Assembly (NCBI GenBank): GCA_019112735.1
Contig: DXIS01000035.1
Span: 1 to 64,000, forward strand
Reading direction: 5' to 3'
From: Candidatus Mediterraneibacter guildfordensis
GTDB lineage: Bacteria > Bacillota > Clostridia > Lachnospirales > Lachnospiraceae
DNA: 64,000 nt
Every line of letters starts with the position of its first letter. The first letter of the stretch is position 1. Of the stretch, positions 24,340-33,252 are shown one piece after another. Both the position numbers and the translations under genes were made by a program. A model generated the notes under the pieces. It made no database searches. It had not been told where the DNA came from and worked only from the letters and a program-made list of their open reading frames with translations.

Positions 24340-25407
24340 ATGACTCCGAACGAGAGAGAACAGCGCGTTATATCCCTGATCGACCGACTCTGCCTGACCC
24401 GGACGCTGAAGCGGGATGAATGGATCACCGTCATCCGGGAGCGCACGCCCGGCGCCGCGGAACATCTTTTTGAACTGGCGAGGAATGTCCGCCATCTCCA
24501 TTACGGACACGATATCTACATCCGCGGGCTGATCGAATTCACAAACTACTGTAAAAACGACTGCTACTACTGCGGCATCCGCAAAAGCAACGCCAGCGCG
24601 CAGCGCTACCGGCTGACGAAAGAGGACATCCTTGCCTGCTGCGGCCTGGGATACGGACTGGGATTCCGGACCTTTGTCCTGCAGGGCGGCGAGGACGGAT
24701 ATTTTACAGATGACCGGCTCTGTGAGATCGTCTCTGAGATCCGGCATCAGTTTCCCGACTGCGCCATCACCCTTTCTGTCGGCGAGCGCTCCCGCGAAAG
24801 CTACCGTCGCCTCTATGAAGCCGGCGCGGACCGTTATCTGCTCCGCCATGAAACCTATGATGCGAAGCATTACGGCCGGCTGCATCCCCCGCAGTTGTCC
24901 GCCGCCCACAGGAAGCGCTGTCTGTGGGACCTGAAGGAACTCGGGTTTCAGGTGGGCACAGGCTTCATGGTCGGCTCCCCGTACCAGACCCCGGAAAACC
25001 TGGCGGACGACATGCTGTTTCTCCAGAAGCTGAATCCCCAGATGGTGGGGATCGGCCCCTTTGTCCCGCACCACGACACGCCGTTCGCAGACGCCCCCGG
25101 CGGGACGGTGGAACTGACGGTATACATGCTGGGGCTCATCCGGCTTCTTCTGCCACGGGTGCTCCTTCCCGCGACGACCGCCCTCGGGACCATCGCGGCG
25201 GACGGAAGGGAGCAGGGCATCCTGGCAGGCGCCAATGTCATCATGCCGAACCTGTCCCCGCCCGGCGTGCGGGAGAAATATCTGCTCTACGACAATAAAC
25301 TGTGCACCGGCGCCGAAGCTGCGGAAAGCCTGGACCGGCTGAAAGCGCAGATGGAAAAGATCGGATACCACATCACCGTCAGCCGCGGCGACTCGCTGAA
25401 TATATAA
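24340..25407 (+). CDS. hydE: [FeFe]-hydrogenase maturase HydE, radical SAM
   Basis: 355 residues. The radical-SAM cluster ligands are Cys71, Cys75 and Cys78 in NYCKNDCYYCGI, followed by the SAM site LQGGEDGYF and the barrel ending IMPNLSPPGVREKYLLYDNK. HydE works with HydG and HydF to build the dithiomethylamine bridge and diiron part of the H-cluster. It lies between the TM1266-type gene and hydG. HydF and the hydrogenase itself are not in the window. Confidence 0.95.
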   Translation: MTPNEREQRVISLIDRLCLTRTLKRDEWITVIRERTPGAAEHLFELARNVRHLHYGHDIYIRGLIEFTNYCKNDCYYCGIRKSNASAQRYRLTKEDILACCGLGYGLGFRTFVLQGGEDGYFTDDRLCEIVSEIRHQFPDCAITLSVGERSRESYRRLYEAGADRYLLRHETYDAKHYGRLHPPQLSAAHRKRCLWDLKELGFQVGTGFMVGSPYQTPENLADDMLFLQKLNPQMVGIGPFVPHHDTPFADAPGGTVELTVYMLGLIRLLLPRVLLPATTALGTIAADGREQGILAGANVIMPNLSPPGVREKYLLYDNKLCTGAEAAESLDRLKAQMEKIGYHITVSRGDSLNI

Positions 25408-25436
25408 CTTTCAGATACAATAAAGGAGGAAGATAA

Positions 25437-26858
25437 ATGTACGACGTAAAATCAAAATGCGCAGACGATTTCATCAATCACGAAGAAATCCTTGAGACGC
25501 TCGCCTACGCAGACGAAAACAAAGAAAATATCGAACTGATCGATGCCATCATCGAGAAGGCGAAGAAGCGCAAAGGGCTCTCCCACCGGGAGGCTTCCGT
25601 CCTGCTGGCCTGTCCCATCGAGGAAAAGAATCAGGAGATCTATAAGCTGGCGGAACAGATCAAAAAAGATTTCTACGGCAACCGGATCGTCATGTTCGCG
25701 CCGCTGTACCTGTCCAACTACTGCATCAACGGGTGCACCTACTGCCCGTACCACGCGAAGAACAAACACATCCCGAGGAAGCAGCTCTCTCAGGAAGACA
25801 TCCGCCGGGAAGTCATCGCCCTGCAGGATATGGGACACAAGCGCCTCGCCCTTGAAGCCGGCGAAGATCCGGTCAGAAATACAATGGATTATTATCTGAA
25901 ATCCATCGAAACAATCTACAGCATCAAACATAAGAACGGCGCCATCCGCCGCGTCAACATCAACATCGCGGCAACGACCGTTGACAATTACCGTCTGCTG
26001 AAGGAAGCCGGCATCGGCACCTACATCCTCTTCCAGGAGACCTACCACAAAGAGAGCTATCTGGAACTCCATCCGACCGGCCCGAAGCACGACTACAACT
26101 ACCACACCGAGGCCATGGACCGGGCCATGGAAGGCGGCATCGACGACGTGGGCTTAGGCGTCCTCTTCGGCCTTGATAAATACCGCTATGAATTCGCCGG
26201 CCTGCTCATGCATGCGGAACATCTGGAGGCAGCTTTCGGCGTAGGTCCCCACACCATCAGCGTGCCGCGGCTCAAACATGCGGACGACATCAACCCGGAC
26301 GACTTTGACAACGGCATCGATGACGATACATTTGCCAAGATCGTGGCCTGCATCCGCATCGCCGTGCCGTACACCGGCATGATCATCTCCACCCGGGAGA
26401 ACCAGAAGACCCGGGAGCGCGTCCTGCATCTCGGGATCTCCCAGATCAGCGGCGGGTCCCGCACCAGCGTGGGCGGCTACTGCGAACCGGAGCCGGAAGA
26501 CGAGAAATCCGAGCAGTTCGACGTCAGCGACAGCCGCACTCTGGATGAGGTCGTGCGCTGGCTCATGGAGATGGACTACATTCCCAGTTTCTGCACCGCA
26601 TGCTACCGCGAAGGGCGCACCGGCGACCGGTTCATGTCCCTGTGCAAGAGCGGGCAGATCCAGAACTGCTGCCATCCGAACGCACTGATGACGCTAAAAG
26701 AATATCTGATGGATTACGCATCGCCGGAGACAAAGGCGATCGGAGATAAACTGATCGCAAAAGAAGTGCTGAATGTACCGAACGAAAAGGCACGCAATAT
26801 CGTACTGGAAAACCTGCGGCTGATCGAACAGGACAACCGGAGAGACTTCCGATTCTGA
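25437..26858 (+). CDS. hydG: [FeFe]-hydrogenase maturase HydG, tyrosine lyase
   Basis: 473 residues. Radical-SAM ligands Cys96, Cys100 and Cys103 (NYCINGCTYCPYH). The C-terminal auxiliary cluster ligands lie in SFCTACYREGRTGDRFMSLC, the CX2CX22C pattern specific to HydG. It cleaves tyrosine to make the CO and cyanide ligands of the H-cluster. AAAGGAGGAAGATAA precedes ATG 25437. A bidirectional terminator follows. Confidence 0.96.
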   Translation: MYDVKSKCADDFINHEEILETLAYADENKENIELIDAIIEKAKKRKGLSHREASVLLACPIEEKNQEIYKLAEQIKKDFYGNRIVMFAPLYLSNYCINGCTYCPYHAKNKHIPRKQLSQEDIRREVIALQDMGHKRLALEAGEDPVRNTMDYYLKSIETIYSIKHKNGAIRRVNINIAATTVDNYRLLKEAGIGTYILFQETYHKESYLELHPTGPKHDYNYHTEAMDRAMEGGIDDVGLGVLFGLDKYRYEFAGLLMHAEHLEAAFGVGPHTISVPRLKHADDINPDDFDNGIDDDTFAKIVACIRIAVPYTGMIISTRENQKTRERVLHLGISQISGGSRTSVGGYCEPEPEDEKSEQFDVSDSRTLDEVVRWLMEMDYIPSFCTACYREGRTGDRFMSLCKSGQIQNCCHPNALMTLKEYLMDYASPETKAIGDKLIAKEVLNVPNEKARNIVLENLRLIEQDNRRDFRF

Positions 26859-26868
26859 TAATTCCCAC

Positions 26869-26909
26869 AAAAAAGCTAAGGACACTGAACATCGTGCCCT
26901 TAGCTTTTT
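26869..26909. terminator. Bidirectional terminator after hydG
   Basis: AAAAAAGCTAAGG (26869-26881) pairs with CCTTAGCTTTTT (26898-26909), with inner pairs CACT/GTG. It separates the convergent hydG and iron alcohol dehydrogenase genes. Confidence 0.85.
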
Positions 26910-26914
26910 AATTC

Positions 26915-28060
26915 CTACCAAAGTGCTTTGTAGATCCGGATCACATCATCCTTCGAGGGCACTCTCGGATTCGTCGCCGTACATGCGTCCGCAAGCGCTG
27001 CGTCAGCCATCCTGTCGATCGCGCCGAAATATTCCTCTTCTGAAATGGTTCCGATCTGTGAGATCGCAAGCGGAATATCCATCTCTTTCAGCATGAACTG
27101 CACCCAGTTCACAAGAGATCTGACGGTCATGATCTTATTATAGCTGCTGAGCCCAAGTATCTGGGCCACCGTCGCATACCGCTTCACTGCCGGAAGATAG
27201 GTATCCCGGCTCTTGCTGTGCTTATTGATATCACTGTTAAACTCAATGATATGCGGCAGAAGCATCGCATTGGCACGCCCGTGCGGGATGTGGAACGTAG
27301 CCCCCAGCTGGTGCGCCATGCCGTGATTCAGTCCGAGAGAGGCCGTATTGAAAGCCAGCCCTGCAAGACAGGATGCGGAATGCATCTTCTGCCGCGCATG
27401 CGTATCATTTCCGTCCAGGTATGCCCTCAGAAGGAATACGCCGCATATCTCAATCGCTTTTTCTGCGAGCGCGTTTGAAAAGTCACTTCTGTTGATGCTG
27501 ACACAGGCTTCCAGCGCATGTGTAAATACATCCATTCCCGTATCCGCCGTGATCGCAGGCGGAACGCTTTTTACAAGTTCAGCATCCAGGATCGCCTCAT
27601 CCGGCATCATAGAATAAGATACTAATGGATATTTCACTTTTTCCGCCGGATCTGTGACAACCGCAAAAGAGGTAACCTCTGATCCGGTTCCGCTGGTCGT
27701 CGGTATGGCGATCAGCCCGACTTCCGCGTAATTATCCACACGCAGTGCAAATTCGCGGATCGATTTGGATGAATCGATCGCAGAACCGCCTCCTACCGCG
27801 ACGATAGCGTCCGGTTTATATTCCAGCATTTTCTTAACGCCTTCGCTGATCTTCTCAATCGGCGGATCCGGCACCACATCTTTAAATATCTCGAACTGTT
27901 TATTTCCTTTTCTGAGAGGCCCTGTTACCAGTTCGATCAGATCTCCCTGTGCGATAAACGGATCGGTTATCACCAGAACTTTCTGATAAGGGATCTCTGC
28001 AAGACGATCAAGCGCCTGATCACCGAAATATATTCGTGTTTTAATATCAAAGCTTTTCAT
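26915..28060 (-). CDS. Iron-dependent alcohol dehydrogenase, PduQ/FucO-like
   Basis: 381 residues. NAD-binding GGGSAIDSSKSI (about 89), family signature IPTTSGTGSEVTSFAVVTD (about 125), and metal histidines in LNHGMAHQLGATFHIPHGRANA (about 250). The start MKSFDIKTRIYFGDQALDRL and VPDPPIEKISEG resemble PduQ. It would reduce the aldehyde made in the microcompartment (propanal-, lactaldehyde- or acetaldehyde-like) and recycle NADH. Unlike the other enzymes it has no encapsulation peptide. ATG 28060 has AGAGGACAG upstream; the frame extends to 28144 without a site. It lies 13 bp after the DeoR gene. Confidence 0.9.
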   Translation of the reverse strand: MKSFDIKTRIYFGDQALDRLAEIPYQKVLVITDPFIAQGDLIELVTGPLRKGNKQFEIFKDVVPDPPIEKISEGVKKMLEYKPDAIVAVGGGSAIDSSKSIREFALRVDNYAEVGLIAIPTTSGTGSEVTSFAVVTDPAEKVKYPLVSYSMMPDEAILDAELVKSVPPAITADTGMDVFTHALEACVSINRSDFSNALAEKAIEICGVFLLRAYLDGNDTHARQKMHSASCLAGLAFNTASLGLNHGMAHQLGATFHIPHGRANAMLLPHIIEFNSDINKHSKSRDTYLPAVKRYATVAQILGLSSYNKIMTVRSLVNWVQFMLKEMDIPLAISQIGTISEEEYFGAIDRMADAALADACTATNPRVPSKDDVIRIYKALW

Positions 28061-28073
28061 AGCTGTCCTCTCT

Positions 28074-28844
28074 TTATTCAGGATAGAGACACTCCACACC
28101 CGAATTATTAAAAACCTGAAGCCATTTATCTTCCGGCTTCTCATCCGTGATTACTGTTGTAATATCATCCAGAGTTCCGATCTCTGTAAATGCGATCTTA
28201 TCGAATTTACTGCTGTCGATCGCGAGTATCTTCTGCTTCGCCGCCTTCAGCATCGTACGCTTGTTGTTGGCATGCAGATCGTCCGAATCTGTAAATCCGG
28301 CTGATATATCGATCCCCTTGCACGAAATGATCGTCTTGTCCACATGATAATTCGCAAGCATTTTGTCTGTCTGCGGTCCGACCAGTGCAAAGGAACCTTC
28401 CCTTGAAACACCGCCTGTCGAAAGAACCGTCCAGTCCTGAACATCAAAGAGTTCAATAATGATCTCAATGGAGTTCGTAATGATCGTCAGATTCTTTCTG
28501 CCTTTTTCCTGCAGGTTTTTCGCTATATACACAGCCGTGGTACTGGCATCAAGCATAATACTCTCGCCGTCACGGACCAGTCCTGCGACCAGCTCCGCAA
28601 TATGCTGTTTCCCGAGGATATTGCGGTTCTTCCTTACATTAAACGGCAGTTCGATATTTACATTTTCATTAATGACCGCCCCGCCGTAGCTTTTGATGGC
28701 ATAGCCGTCATTCACCAGTTTTTCCAGATCTCTCCGGATCGTCTCCTCGGATACGTCATAAAACTGGCTCAACTCGCTCACAACAACTCTTCTGTCTGTC
28801 TGCAGCTTCTCAAGAATCTGATTTCGTCTTTCTATTGCAAGCAT
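28074..28844 (-). CDS. DeoR-family repressor of the BMC operon
   Basis: 256 residues. N-terminal DeoR helix-turn-helix has RRNQILEKLQTDRRVVVSEL and SQFYDVSEETIRRDLEKL. The C-terminal DeoRC sugar-phosphate domain has LDASTTAVYIAKNL and ISCKGIDISAGFTDSD. This family senses phosphorylated sugars, which fits control by the substrate of the class II aldolase. AGGAGG lies seven bases before ATG 28844. It lies inside the BMC gene series between the PduT-like and alcohol dehydrogenase genes. A dyad near the main BMC promoter (37463-37480) is its candidate site. Confidence 0.88.
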   Translation of the reverse strand: MLAIERRNQILEKLQTDRRVVVSELSQFYDVSEETIRRDLEKLVNDGYAIKSYGGAVINENVNIELPFNVRKNRNILGKQHIAELVAGLVRDGESIMLDASTTAVYIAKNLQEKGRKNLTIITNSIEIIIELFDVQDWTVLSTGGVSREGSFALVGPQTDKMLANYHVDKTIISCKGIDISAGFTDSDDLHANNKRTMLKAAKQKILAIDSSKFDKIAFTEIGTLDDITTVITDEKPEDKWLQVFNNSGVECLYPE

Positions 28845-28866
28845 CACGCTGCCTCCTGCATATGCC

Positions 28867-28948
28867 AGAACAGACCCTCCGACCGCTCTGCATATCCGGC
28901 ACCGGTCCGGATTACTGCAGTATAAGCAGGGGAGAGCCTGTCTGTTCT
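28867..28948. other. Long-range inverted repeat between BMC-T and DeoR genes
   Basis: AGAACAGAC (28867-28875) pairs with GTCTGTTCT (28940-28948) around a 64-base loop with smaller GC-rich hairpins (CCGG-N-CCGG). There is no T-run, so it is not a simple terminator. It may separate the shell/enzyme part of the message from the regulator part. Confidence 0.35.
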
Positions 28949-28954
28949 AAGCTG

Positions 28955-29503
28955 TTATAAAATTGCATCGCGAATCTGGGCATCCGGATGAGCGATAACA
29001 GACGAATCGAGGAACATGCCTCTATCTTTCACCGCTTCTTTCGCCCGTTCGATCGCCGCCTCTACAGCAGCAACCTCGCCTGTCAGCAGCATGTAGGATT
29101 TACCGCACATACCTCTTGCGATACGCAGTTCGATCAGATCAACGATCGCCGTCTTGGCAGCCTCATCGGCCGCAACGATAATGGACGCCGCGTCATATGT
29201 CTCGAAAATACCGAGCGCAGATACGTCCTCGATCTTAGATGCTCCATAGATCGCCGGGAAAATAGATTCATGCGGGTTACCGAGTACAAAACTGTCGATC
29301 AGGTGGAAGCCGTGCAGCGTCTTGGCATTGTCCACCGCTGCTTTAACGGCGCTTAAGTCACCTGTAATGATCGCAATATACTTACCCGGACATACTGTCT
29401 GAGCTTCGATTATACTGACTTCAGAGGTTTTTACCATTGCATCCGTTGCGGTAATACCTGCTGAAACAGTCTTATATTCTACCATTCCAATTGCCTTACT
29501 CAT
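28955..29503 (-). CDS. Tandem-domain BMC-T shell protein, PduT-like
   Basis: 182 residues with two BMC folds in a row: AIGMVEYKTVSAGITATDAM (domain 1) and ALGIFETYDAASIIVAADEA (domain 2). Cys38 in AQTVCPGKYIAII is at the pore position that holds a [4Fe-4S] cluster in PduT. ATG 29503 is preferred to GTG 29512 because it gives Cys38. Three subunits make a pseudohexameric facet tile. Its neighbour upstream is the PduS-like protein, so the pair probably passes electrons across the shell. Confidence 0.9.
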   Translation of the reverse strand: MSKAIGMVEYKTVSAGITATDAMVKTSEVSIIEAQTVCPGKYIAIITGDLSAVKAAVDNAKTLHGFHLIDSFVLGNPHESIFPAIYGASKIEDVSALGIFETYDAASIIVAADEAAKTAIVDLIELRIARGMCGKSYMLLTGEVAAVEAAIERAKEAVKDRGMFLDSSVIAHPDAQIRDAIL

Positions 29504-29519
29504 TGCCTGCACGTCCTTC

Positions 29520-30842
29520 CTATGTCTCTATGATAACATATTTGTCATTTACTTCAGTCACCGTACCCGTAACCGATGCATGGATCCCCACGCTCAGTCC
29601 CTTGCCGGGTTCAGCGATCATCTGTCCCTTCGTCACCTTATCGCCCTTCTTTACAACAGGTGATGCAGGTGCTCCGATGTGCTGGCTCATCATGATCTTG
29701 ACTTTCTTTACAGCGACCTCGGATTCATCCAGAGGCGCTTCTTTATTGTATTTCGTAAGATCGATCCTTGCCATCAGTCTCTCCATCGGGACTTTTCTGT
29801 ACTCTCTCTCCGGTCCGACCGGTTTCGCTTCCACTTTCGGCGGCTTGATGCCGTGCGCCCTCAAGCCGGCTTTGTATTCGGCCATCAGGCTTCTCGGTGA
29901 AAGCCCCTGGAAGCAGGAGTACAGCTCACAGACACCACAGGAAGAACAGAACATCGTGTTCACGAAGATGTCCGGCTCCTGAATATCTTTGCAGGTAGCT
30001 GCAAGCATAAACTTGTTTGGCTCGATCGGATGTCCGAGCAGATGTCTCGGACACAGATCCGTACACATCGTACACTGACAGCAGCATGCAGCTGCGCGTT
30101 TCATGTCGATGGAGTTTTTCTTTAACTTTTTCTGAACGATATAATGGTCTTCCGGCAGTACCAGGATCGCGTTTGTCGTCTTTGTGACCGGCTGCGCGCC
30201 TGTGCCGATATTTCCCATCATAGGACCGCCGACAAAATATACCGGATTCGGAGTGGTAACATGTCCCGCTTTGGCTACAACCTCGTCCAGCGGTGTTCCG
30301 ATCGGAACACGGACTGTAACAGGATGCTCAACCTCGGCAACAACGGATACCAGCTTATCCTCAACAGGTGTATTCTCATGCAGAGCTCTGTACGCATTGT
30401 AAATCGTCTCCACGTTGAATACAGCCACGCCGCTCTCGATCGGGAGTCCGCCGGGGCGTACGACCTTGCCTGTCACTTCATAAATAAGGACTACTTCATC
30501 GCCGGCAGGATAAACCTCATCCAGCAGTCCGAGCCTCATTTCCGGATATTTGTCGATCACAGCACTTACCGCTTCAATCGTATTCTTATAAGCTTTCTTG
30601 ATACCGATGATCGCTTCTTTCGCCCCGACCGTCTCAGCGATCGTGTGGAACATATCTGCGATCTCAGCGGCATGTTTCTCAAGAAGCTGTCTGTGAAGTC
30701 TGAGAAGCGGTTCGCATTCTGCACAGTTCAGGATGATCGTTTCCGCACGCTCATCCAGCTTGGCGTATGTAGGGAAACCTGCGCCGCCGGCACCAACGAT
30801 ACCGTTCTGCTGCAATATGCTGCTCAATTCTTTCATATCCAT
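29520..30842 (-). CDS. PduS-like RnfC-related electron-transfer flavoprotein
   Basis: 440 residues. N-terminal RnfC-like region with GIVGAGGAGFPTYAKLDERA and NCAECEPLLRLHRQLLEKHA (NADH/FMN part), then two [4Fe-4S] sites in CCCQCTMCTDLCPRHLLGH and CSSCGVCELYSC, and a C-terminal biotinyl-like domain (KGDKVTKGQMIAEPGKG). In Pdu systems PduS is a cobalamin reductase docked to PduT. Here no B12 enzyme is present, so it more likely oxidises NADH inside the shell and sends electrons out through the PduT-like pore. ATG 30842 follows the vertex-protein stop closely. Confidence 0.88.
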   Translation of the reverse strand: MDMKELSSILQQNGIVGAGGAGFPTYAKLDERAETIILNCAECEPLLRLHRQLLEKHAAEIADMFHTIAETVGAKEAIIGIKKAYKNTIEAVSAVIDKYPEMRLGLLDEVYPAGDEVVLIYEVTGKVVRPGGLPIESGVAVFNVETIYNAYRALHENTPVEDKLVSVVAEVEHPVTVRVPIGTPLDEVVAKAGHVTTPNPVYFVGGPMMGNIGTGAQPVTKTTNAILVLPEDHYIVQKKLKKNSIDMKRAAACCCQCTMCTDLCPRHLLGHPIEPNKFMLAATCKDIQEPDIFVNTMFCSSCGVCELYSCFQGLSPRSLMAEYKAGLRAHGIKPPKVEAKPVGPEREYRKVPMERLMARIDLTKYNKEAPLDESEVAVKKVKIMMSQHIGAPASPVVKKGDKVTKGQMIAEPGKGLSVGIHASVTGTVTEVNDKYVIIET

Positions 30843-30849
30843 AATTCCA

Positions 30850-31116
30850 CTACTCCAGTCCTGATCCGTCGTCAATAATTCCTACGATAGCAGCATCAAT
30901 CGGTGCTTCCGGCATACCGCTGCCGATCCTGGCCGCGCTGCCCTGTGCGACAAGCACATACTCGCCGATGCCCGCGCCGATCTTGTCGATCGCGATGAGC
31001 TGGTCAGCGCCGGAATGCATATGCTCCAGAATATCCACGATCATAAACTTATTGCCGACCAAATTTTCACATTTGCGTGTTGAAACAACACTTCCAACAA
31101 CTTTTCCAATCAGCAT
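30850..31116 (-). CDS. BMC-P pentameric vertex protein (EutN/CcmL/PduN)
   Basis: 88 residues, complete. MLIGKVVGSVVSTRKCENLV and KFMIVDIL, then GAGIGEYVLVAQGSAARIG and DAAIVGIIDD, give the OB-fold pentamer signature. It caps the twelve vertices of the shell. It overlaps the end of the pduL gene by seven bases. Confidence 0.95.
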   Translation of the reverse strand: MLIGKVVGSVVSTRKCENLVGNKFMIVDILEHMHSGADQLIAIDKIGAGIGEYVLVAQGSAARIGSGMPEAPIDAAIVGIIDDGSGLE

Positions 31117-31760
31117 GATAAAATCCTCACCGTATCGCCGGATGCTATCTTTGCAGCGTTCGCCTCATCTGTATCGATGTGCATTTCCAGAGTAAAGCTG
31201 TCGTCTACACGGATCTTTACCTGATTGAATATTGTTCCTCTCTCATTGTCCGCTTTTACGGATACGATATCGCCATCGTGTACGCCGGCTGCCATAGCAT
31301 CGCGCGGTGACATATGGATATGACGCATCGCGATAATGCATCCTTCATCAAGATAGAGCGCGCCTTTCGGTCCTACTACTGCGATCGGAGCGCTTCCGGC
31401 GATCTTGCCGGACTCTCTGATCGGAGCCTTAACGCCGAGCTTGATCGCGTCTGTCGCAGAGATCTCTACCTGCGTCTGTTTTCTGACCGGTCCAAGTACT
31501 CTGACATTCTCAATTGCGCGGAGTTTCAGGCCGACGATCGTAACCGTCTCGTTGGATGCGAACTGTCCGCCCATCAGCTCTTTTTTCTTCGTGAGCTGAT
31601 AGCCTTTTCCGAACAGCACTTCCACGTGCTCCTGTGTAAGATGGATATGTCTTGCGGACACTCCGATGGGTACAAGGAAACCTGCATCATCGGATGATTT
31701 CTGCTTTTCTACTGCTTCTAAAACCAGCTTCGTAATTAATGCCACATTACTGTTATCCAT
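31110..31760 (-). CDS. pduL: PduL-type phosphotransacylase with encapsulation peptide
   Basis: 216 residues. Two PduL repeats with zinc ligands in VSARHIHLTQEHVEVLFG (His38, His40) and MRHIHMSPRDAMAAGV. It swaps CoA for phosphate on acyl-CoA, regenerating CoA inside the shell and giving an acyl phosphate for ATP formation outside. Residues 2-22 (DNSNVALITKLVLEAVEKQ) form an amphipathic helix followed by a flexible link, as in lumen-targeting peptides. AAGGAG lies before ATG 31760. Confidence 0.95.
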   Translation of the reverse strand: MDNSNVALITKLVLEAVEKQKSSDDAGFLVPIGVSARHIHLTQEHVEVLFGKGYQLTKKKELMGGQFASNETVTIVGLKLRAIENVRVLGPVRKQTQVEISATDAIKLGVKAPIRESGKIAGSAPIAVVGPKGALYLDEGCIIAMRHIHMSPRDAMAAGVHDGDIVSVKADNERGTIFNQVKIRVDDSFTLEMHIDTDEANAAKIASGDTVRILSC

Positions 31761-31842
31761 ATCTGATTCTCCTTGTATCTGCAGGGAACTGATCCGGTTT
31801 CCCGGTCAGTCCCCTGGTTGCTCCGTCAATAACAAATGAATA

Positions 31843-32247
31843 TTATTTAAGAACCGGAAGAATCTTCTCCACATCATTGTGCGGTCTCGGGATTACATGT
31901 GTAGCTACGAGCTCGCCGAGTCTTCCTGCAGCCTCTGCTCCGGACTCTACAGCTGATTTAACAGCTCCTACATCGCCGCGTACCATAACTGTTACAAGTC
32001 CGCTACCGATCTTCTCTGTTCCAACGAGAACTACGTTCGCTGCTTTTAACATTGTATCTGCTGCCTCGATTGATGCAACCAGACCTCTTGTTTCAACCAT
32101 TCCTAATGCTTCCTGTGACATTTTTCGTTCCTCCTTCTGAACTGTTGTTTTTTTCTGTACCGTTTCTGCCTTCTGCGCCGTTTTATTTACTCTCCGTACA
32201 GTTTTCGCCGGCACTTTGGCTGTTGTTGTTTTCTTTTCTTCCGCCAT
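31843..32247 (-). CDS. BMC-H shell protein with lysine-rich extension and two start sites
   Basis: 134 residues from ATG 32247, or 92 residues from internal ATG 32121. The C-terminal part is a PduA/PduJ-type hexamer subunit ([53 protein letters not shown]). It is nearly identical to the product of 32593-32874, so the two arose by duplication. Residues 1-42 are a lysine/threonine-rich, probably unstructured tail ([18 protein letters not shown]). Both starts have strong ribosome sites: AGGAGG before 32247, and AAGGAGG (32136-32130) eight bases before 32121. Two forms may therefore be made, as for PduB/PduB'. Confidence 0.88.
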   Translation of the reverse strand: MAEEKKTTTAKVPAKTVRRVNKTAQKAETVQKKTTVQKEERKMSQEALGMVETRGLVASIEAADTMLKAANVVLVGTEKIGSGLVTVMVRGDVGAVKSAVESGAEAAGRLGELVATHVIPRPHNDVEKILPVLK

Positions 32248-32260
32248 CTTAAACTGCCTC

Positions 32261-32545
32261 CTAACTTACCCTGTTTGCACTGCCGTTTACGATCTTCAGT
32301 ACCTCCTCATGGGGGCTCGGGATCACTACGGCACAAACCGGCTGTTTGATTCCGCCGGCTCTGGCAGCTTCAACGGCCTGTGTAACAGCGGATACATCGC
32401 CGCGGATGATAATTGTGACCAGGCGTCCGCCCAGTTTTTTCTCCCATGTGACAAACTGCACATTCGCTGTCTTGCACATGATATCTACAGCAACTACCGC
32501 CGCCGTAACACTTGGGATCTCAAAAAATCCATACGCGTTTCCCAT
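32261..32545 (-). CDS. BMC-H shell protein
   Basis: 94 residues with the single BMC fold: [40 protein letters not shown] and [17 protein letters not shown]. It differs from the PduA-like copies in the pore and edge regions (TWEKKLGGR), so it probably provides a tile with a different pore. It lies 15 bp upstream of the extended BMC-H gene and 47 bp downstream of the PduA-like gene. Confidence 0.93.
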   Translation of the reverse strand: MGNAYGFFEIPSVTAAVVAVDIMCKTANVQFVTWEKKLGGRLVTIIIRGDVSAVTQAVEAARAGGIKQPVCAVVIPSPHEEVLKIVNGSANRVS

Positions 32546-32592
32546 GAGACTGCTCCTTTGCTTTAATTAGGGACCTCCCGCAAGCAGTATGA

Positions 32593-32874
32593 CTATACAG
32601 TAGGAAGGATCTTCTCAACATCGTTGTGCGGTCTCGGGATCACGTGTGTAGCTACGAGCTCGCCGAGTCTTCCTGCTGCGTCTGCGCCAGTCTCAACTGC
32701 AGCCTTAACAGCTCCTACATCGCCGCGTACCATAACTGTTACAAGTCCGCTGCCGATCTTCTCTGTTCCAACCAGCGTTACCTCTGCTGCTTTTGTCATT
32801 GCATCTGCAGCCTCGATCGCTGCTGTGAGTCCTCTTGTCTCAACCATTCCTAATGCCTGCTGTGCCATTGCCAT
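32593..32874 (-). CDS. BMC-H shell protein, PduA/PduJ-like
   Basis: 93 residues, canonical hexameric shell protein: [20 protein letters not shown], the KIGSGL pore loop and [15 protein letters not shown] end. Its very close copy lies two genes downstream with an extra tail. DNA identity between the copies is also high, so duplication is recent or maintained by gene conversion. AGGAGG precedes the start. Confidence 0.95.
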   Translation of the reverse strand: MAMAQQALGMVETRGLTAAIEAADAMTKAAEVTLVGTEKIGSGLVTVMVRGDVGAVKAAVETGADAAGRLGELVATHVIPRPHNDVEKILPTV

Positions 32875-32887
32875 TGTTCATTTCCTC

Positions 32888-33241
32888 CTAAATCTCTTCA
32901 ATATCTTTTTCATTGATGATATGTGGTTCACCTTTGTCTAACCCGGTAAGTTTCAGCATCTTCTCCGTATCCTCTGTCGGTCTTGCGATCTCATACTCGG
33001 TTACAACGCCCGCCAGTTCTTCAGCTCTCGCTTTCGCCGCTTCAAGCGCTGCCGTGACATCGGATACGCTTCCGCGGAATTTGACCATGACGATCAGTGG
33101 TACAGGTAATTCATCTGCATTTGCCGGTTTGTTTTTGTCGAATTTCTCCAGCCATACATTGCCGGCCTTGCATCCGGCGTCCGCCGCCGCAAAAGCCGTT
33201 GCCAGTCCGAAGACCTCCAACATACCTACTGCTTCTCCCAT
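32888..33241 (-). CDS. BMC-H shell protein with C-terminal extension
   Basis: 117 residues. The BMC fold GMLEVFGLATAFAAADAGCK, VPLIVMVKFRGSVSDVTAAL and ARPTEDTEKMLKLTGL carries an insertion after strand 2 (EKFDKNKPANADELP) and a charged tail (GEPHIINEKDIEEI). The insertion places extra loops on one face and may alter the pore or bind cargo. It lies 11 bp after the zinc alcohol dehydrogenase gene. Confidence 0.9.
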   Translation of the reverse strand: MGEAVGMLEVFGLATAFAAADAGCKAGNVWLEKFDKNKPANADELPVPLIVMVKFRGSVSDVTAALEAAKARAEELAGVVTEYEIARPTEDTEKMLKLTGLDKGEPHIINEKDIEEI

Positions 33242-33252
33242 AACGATCCACC

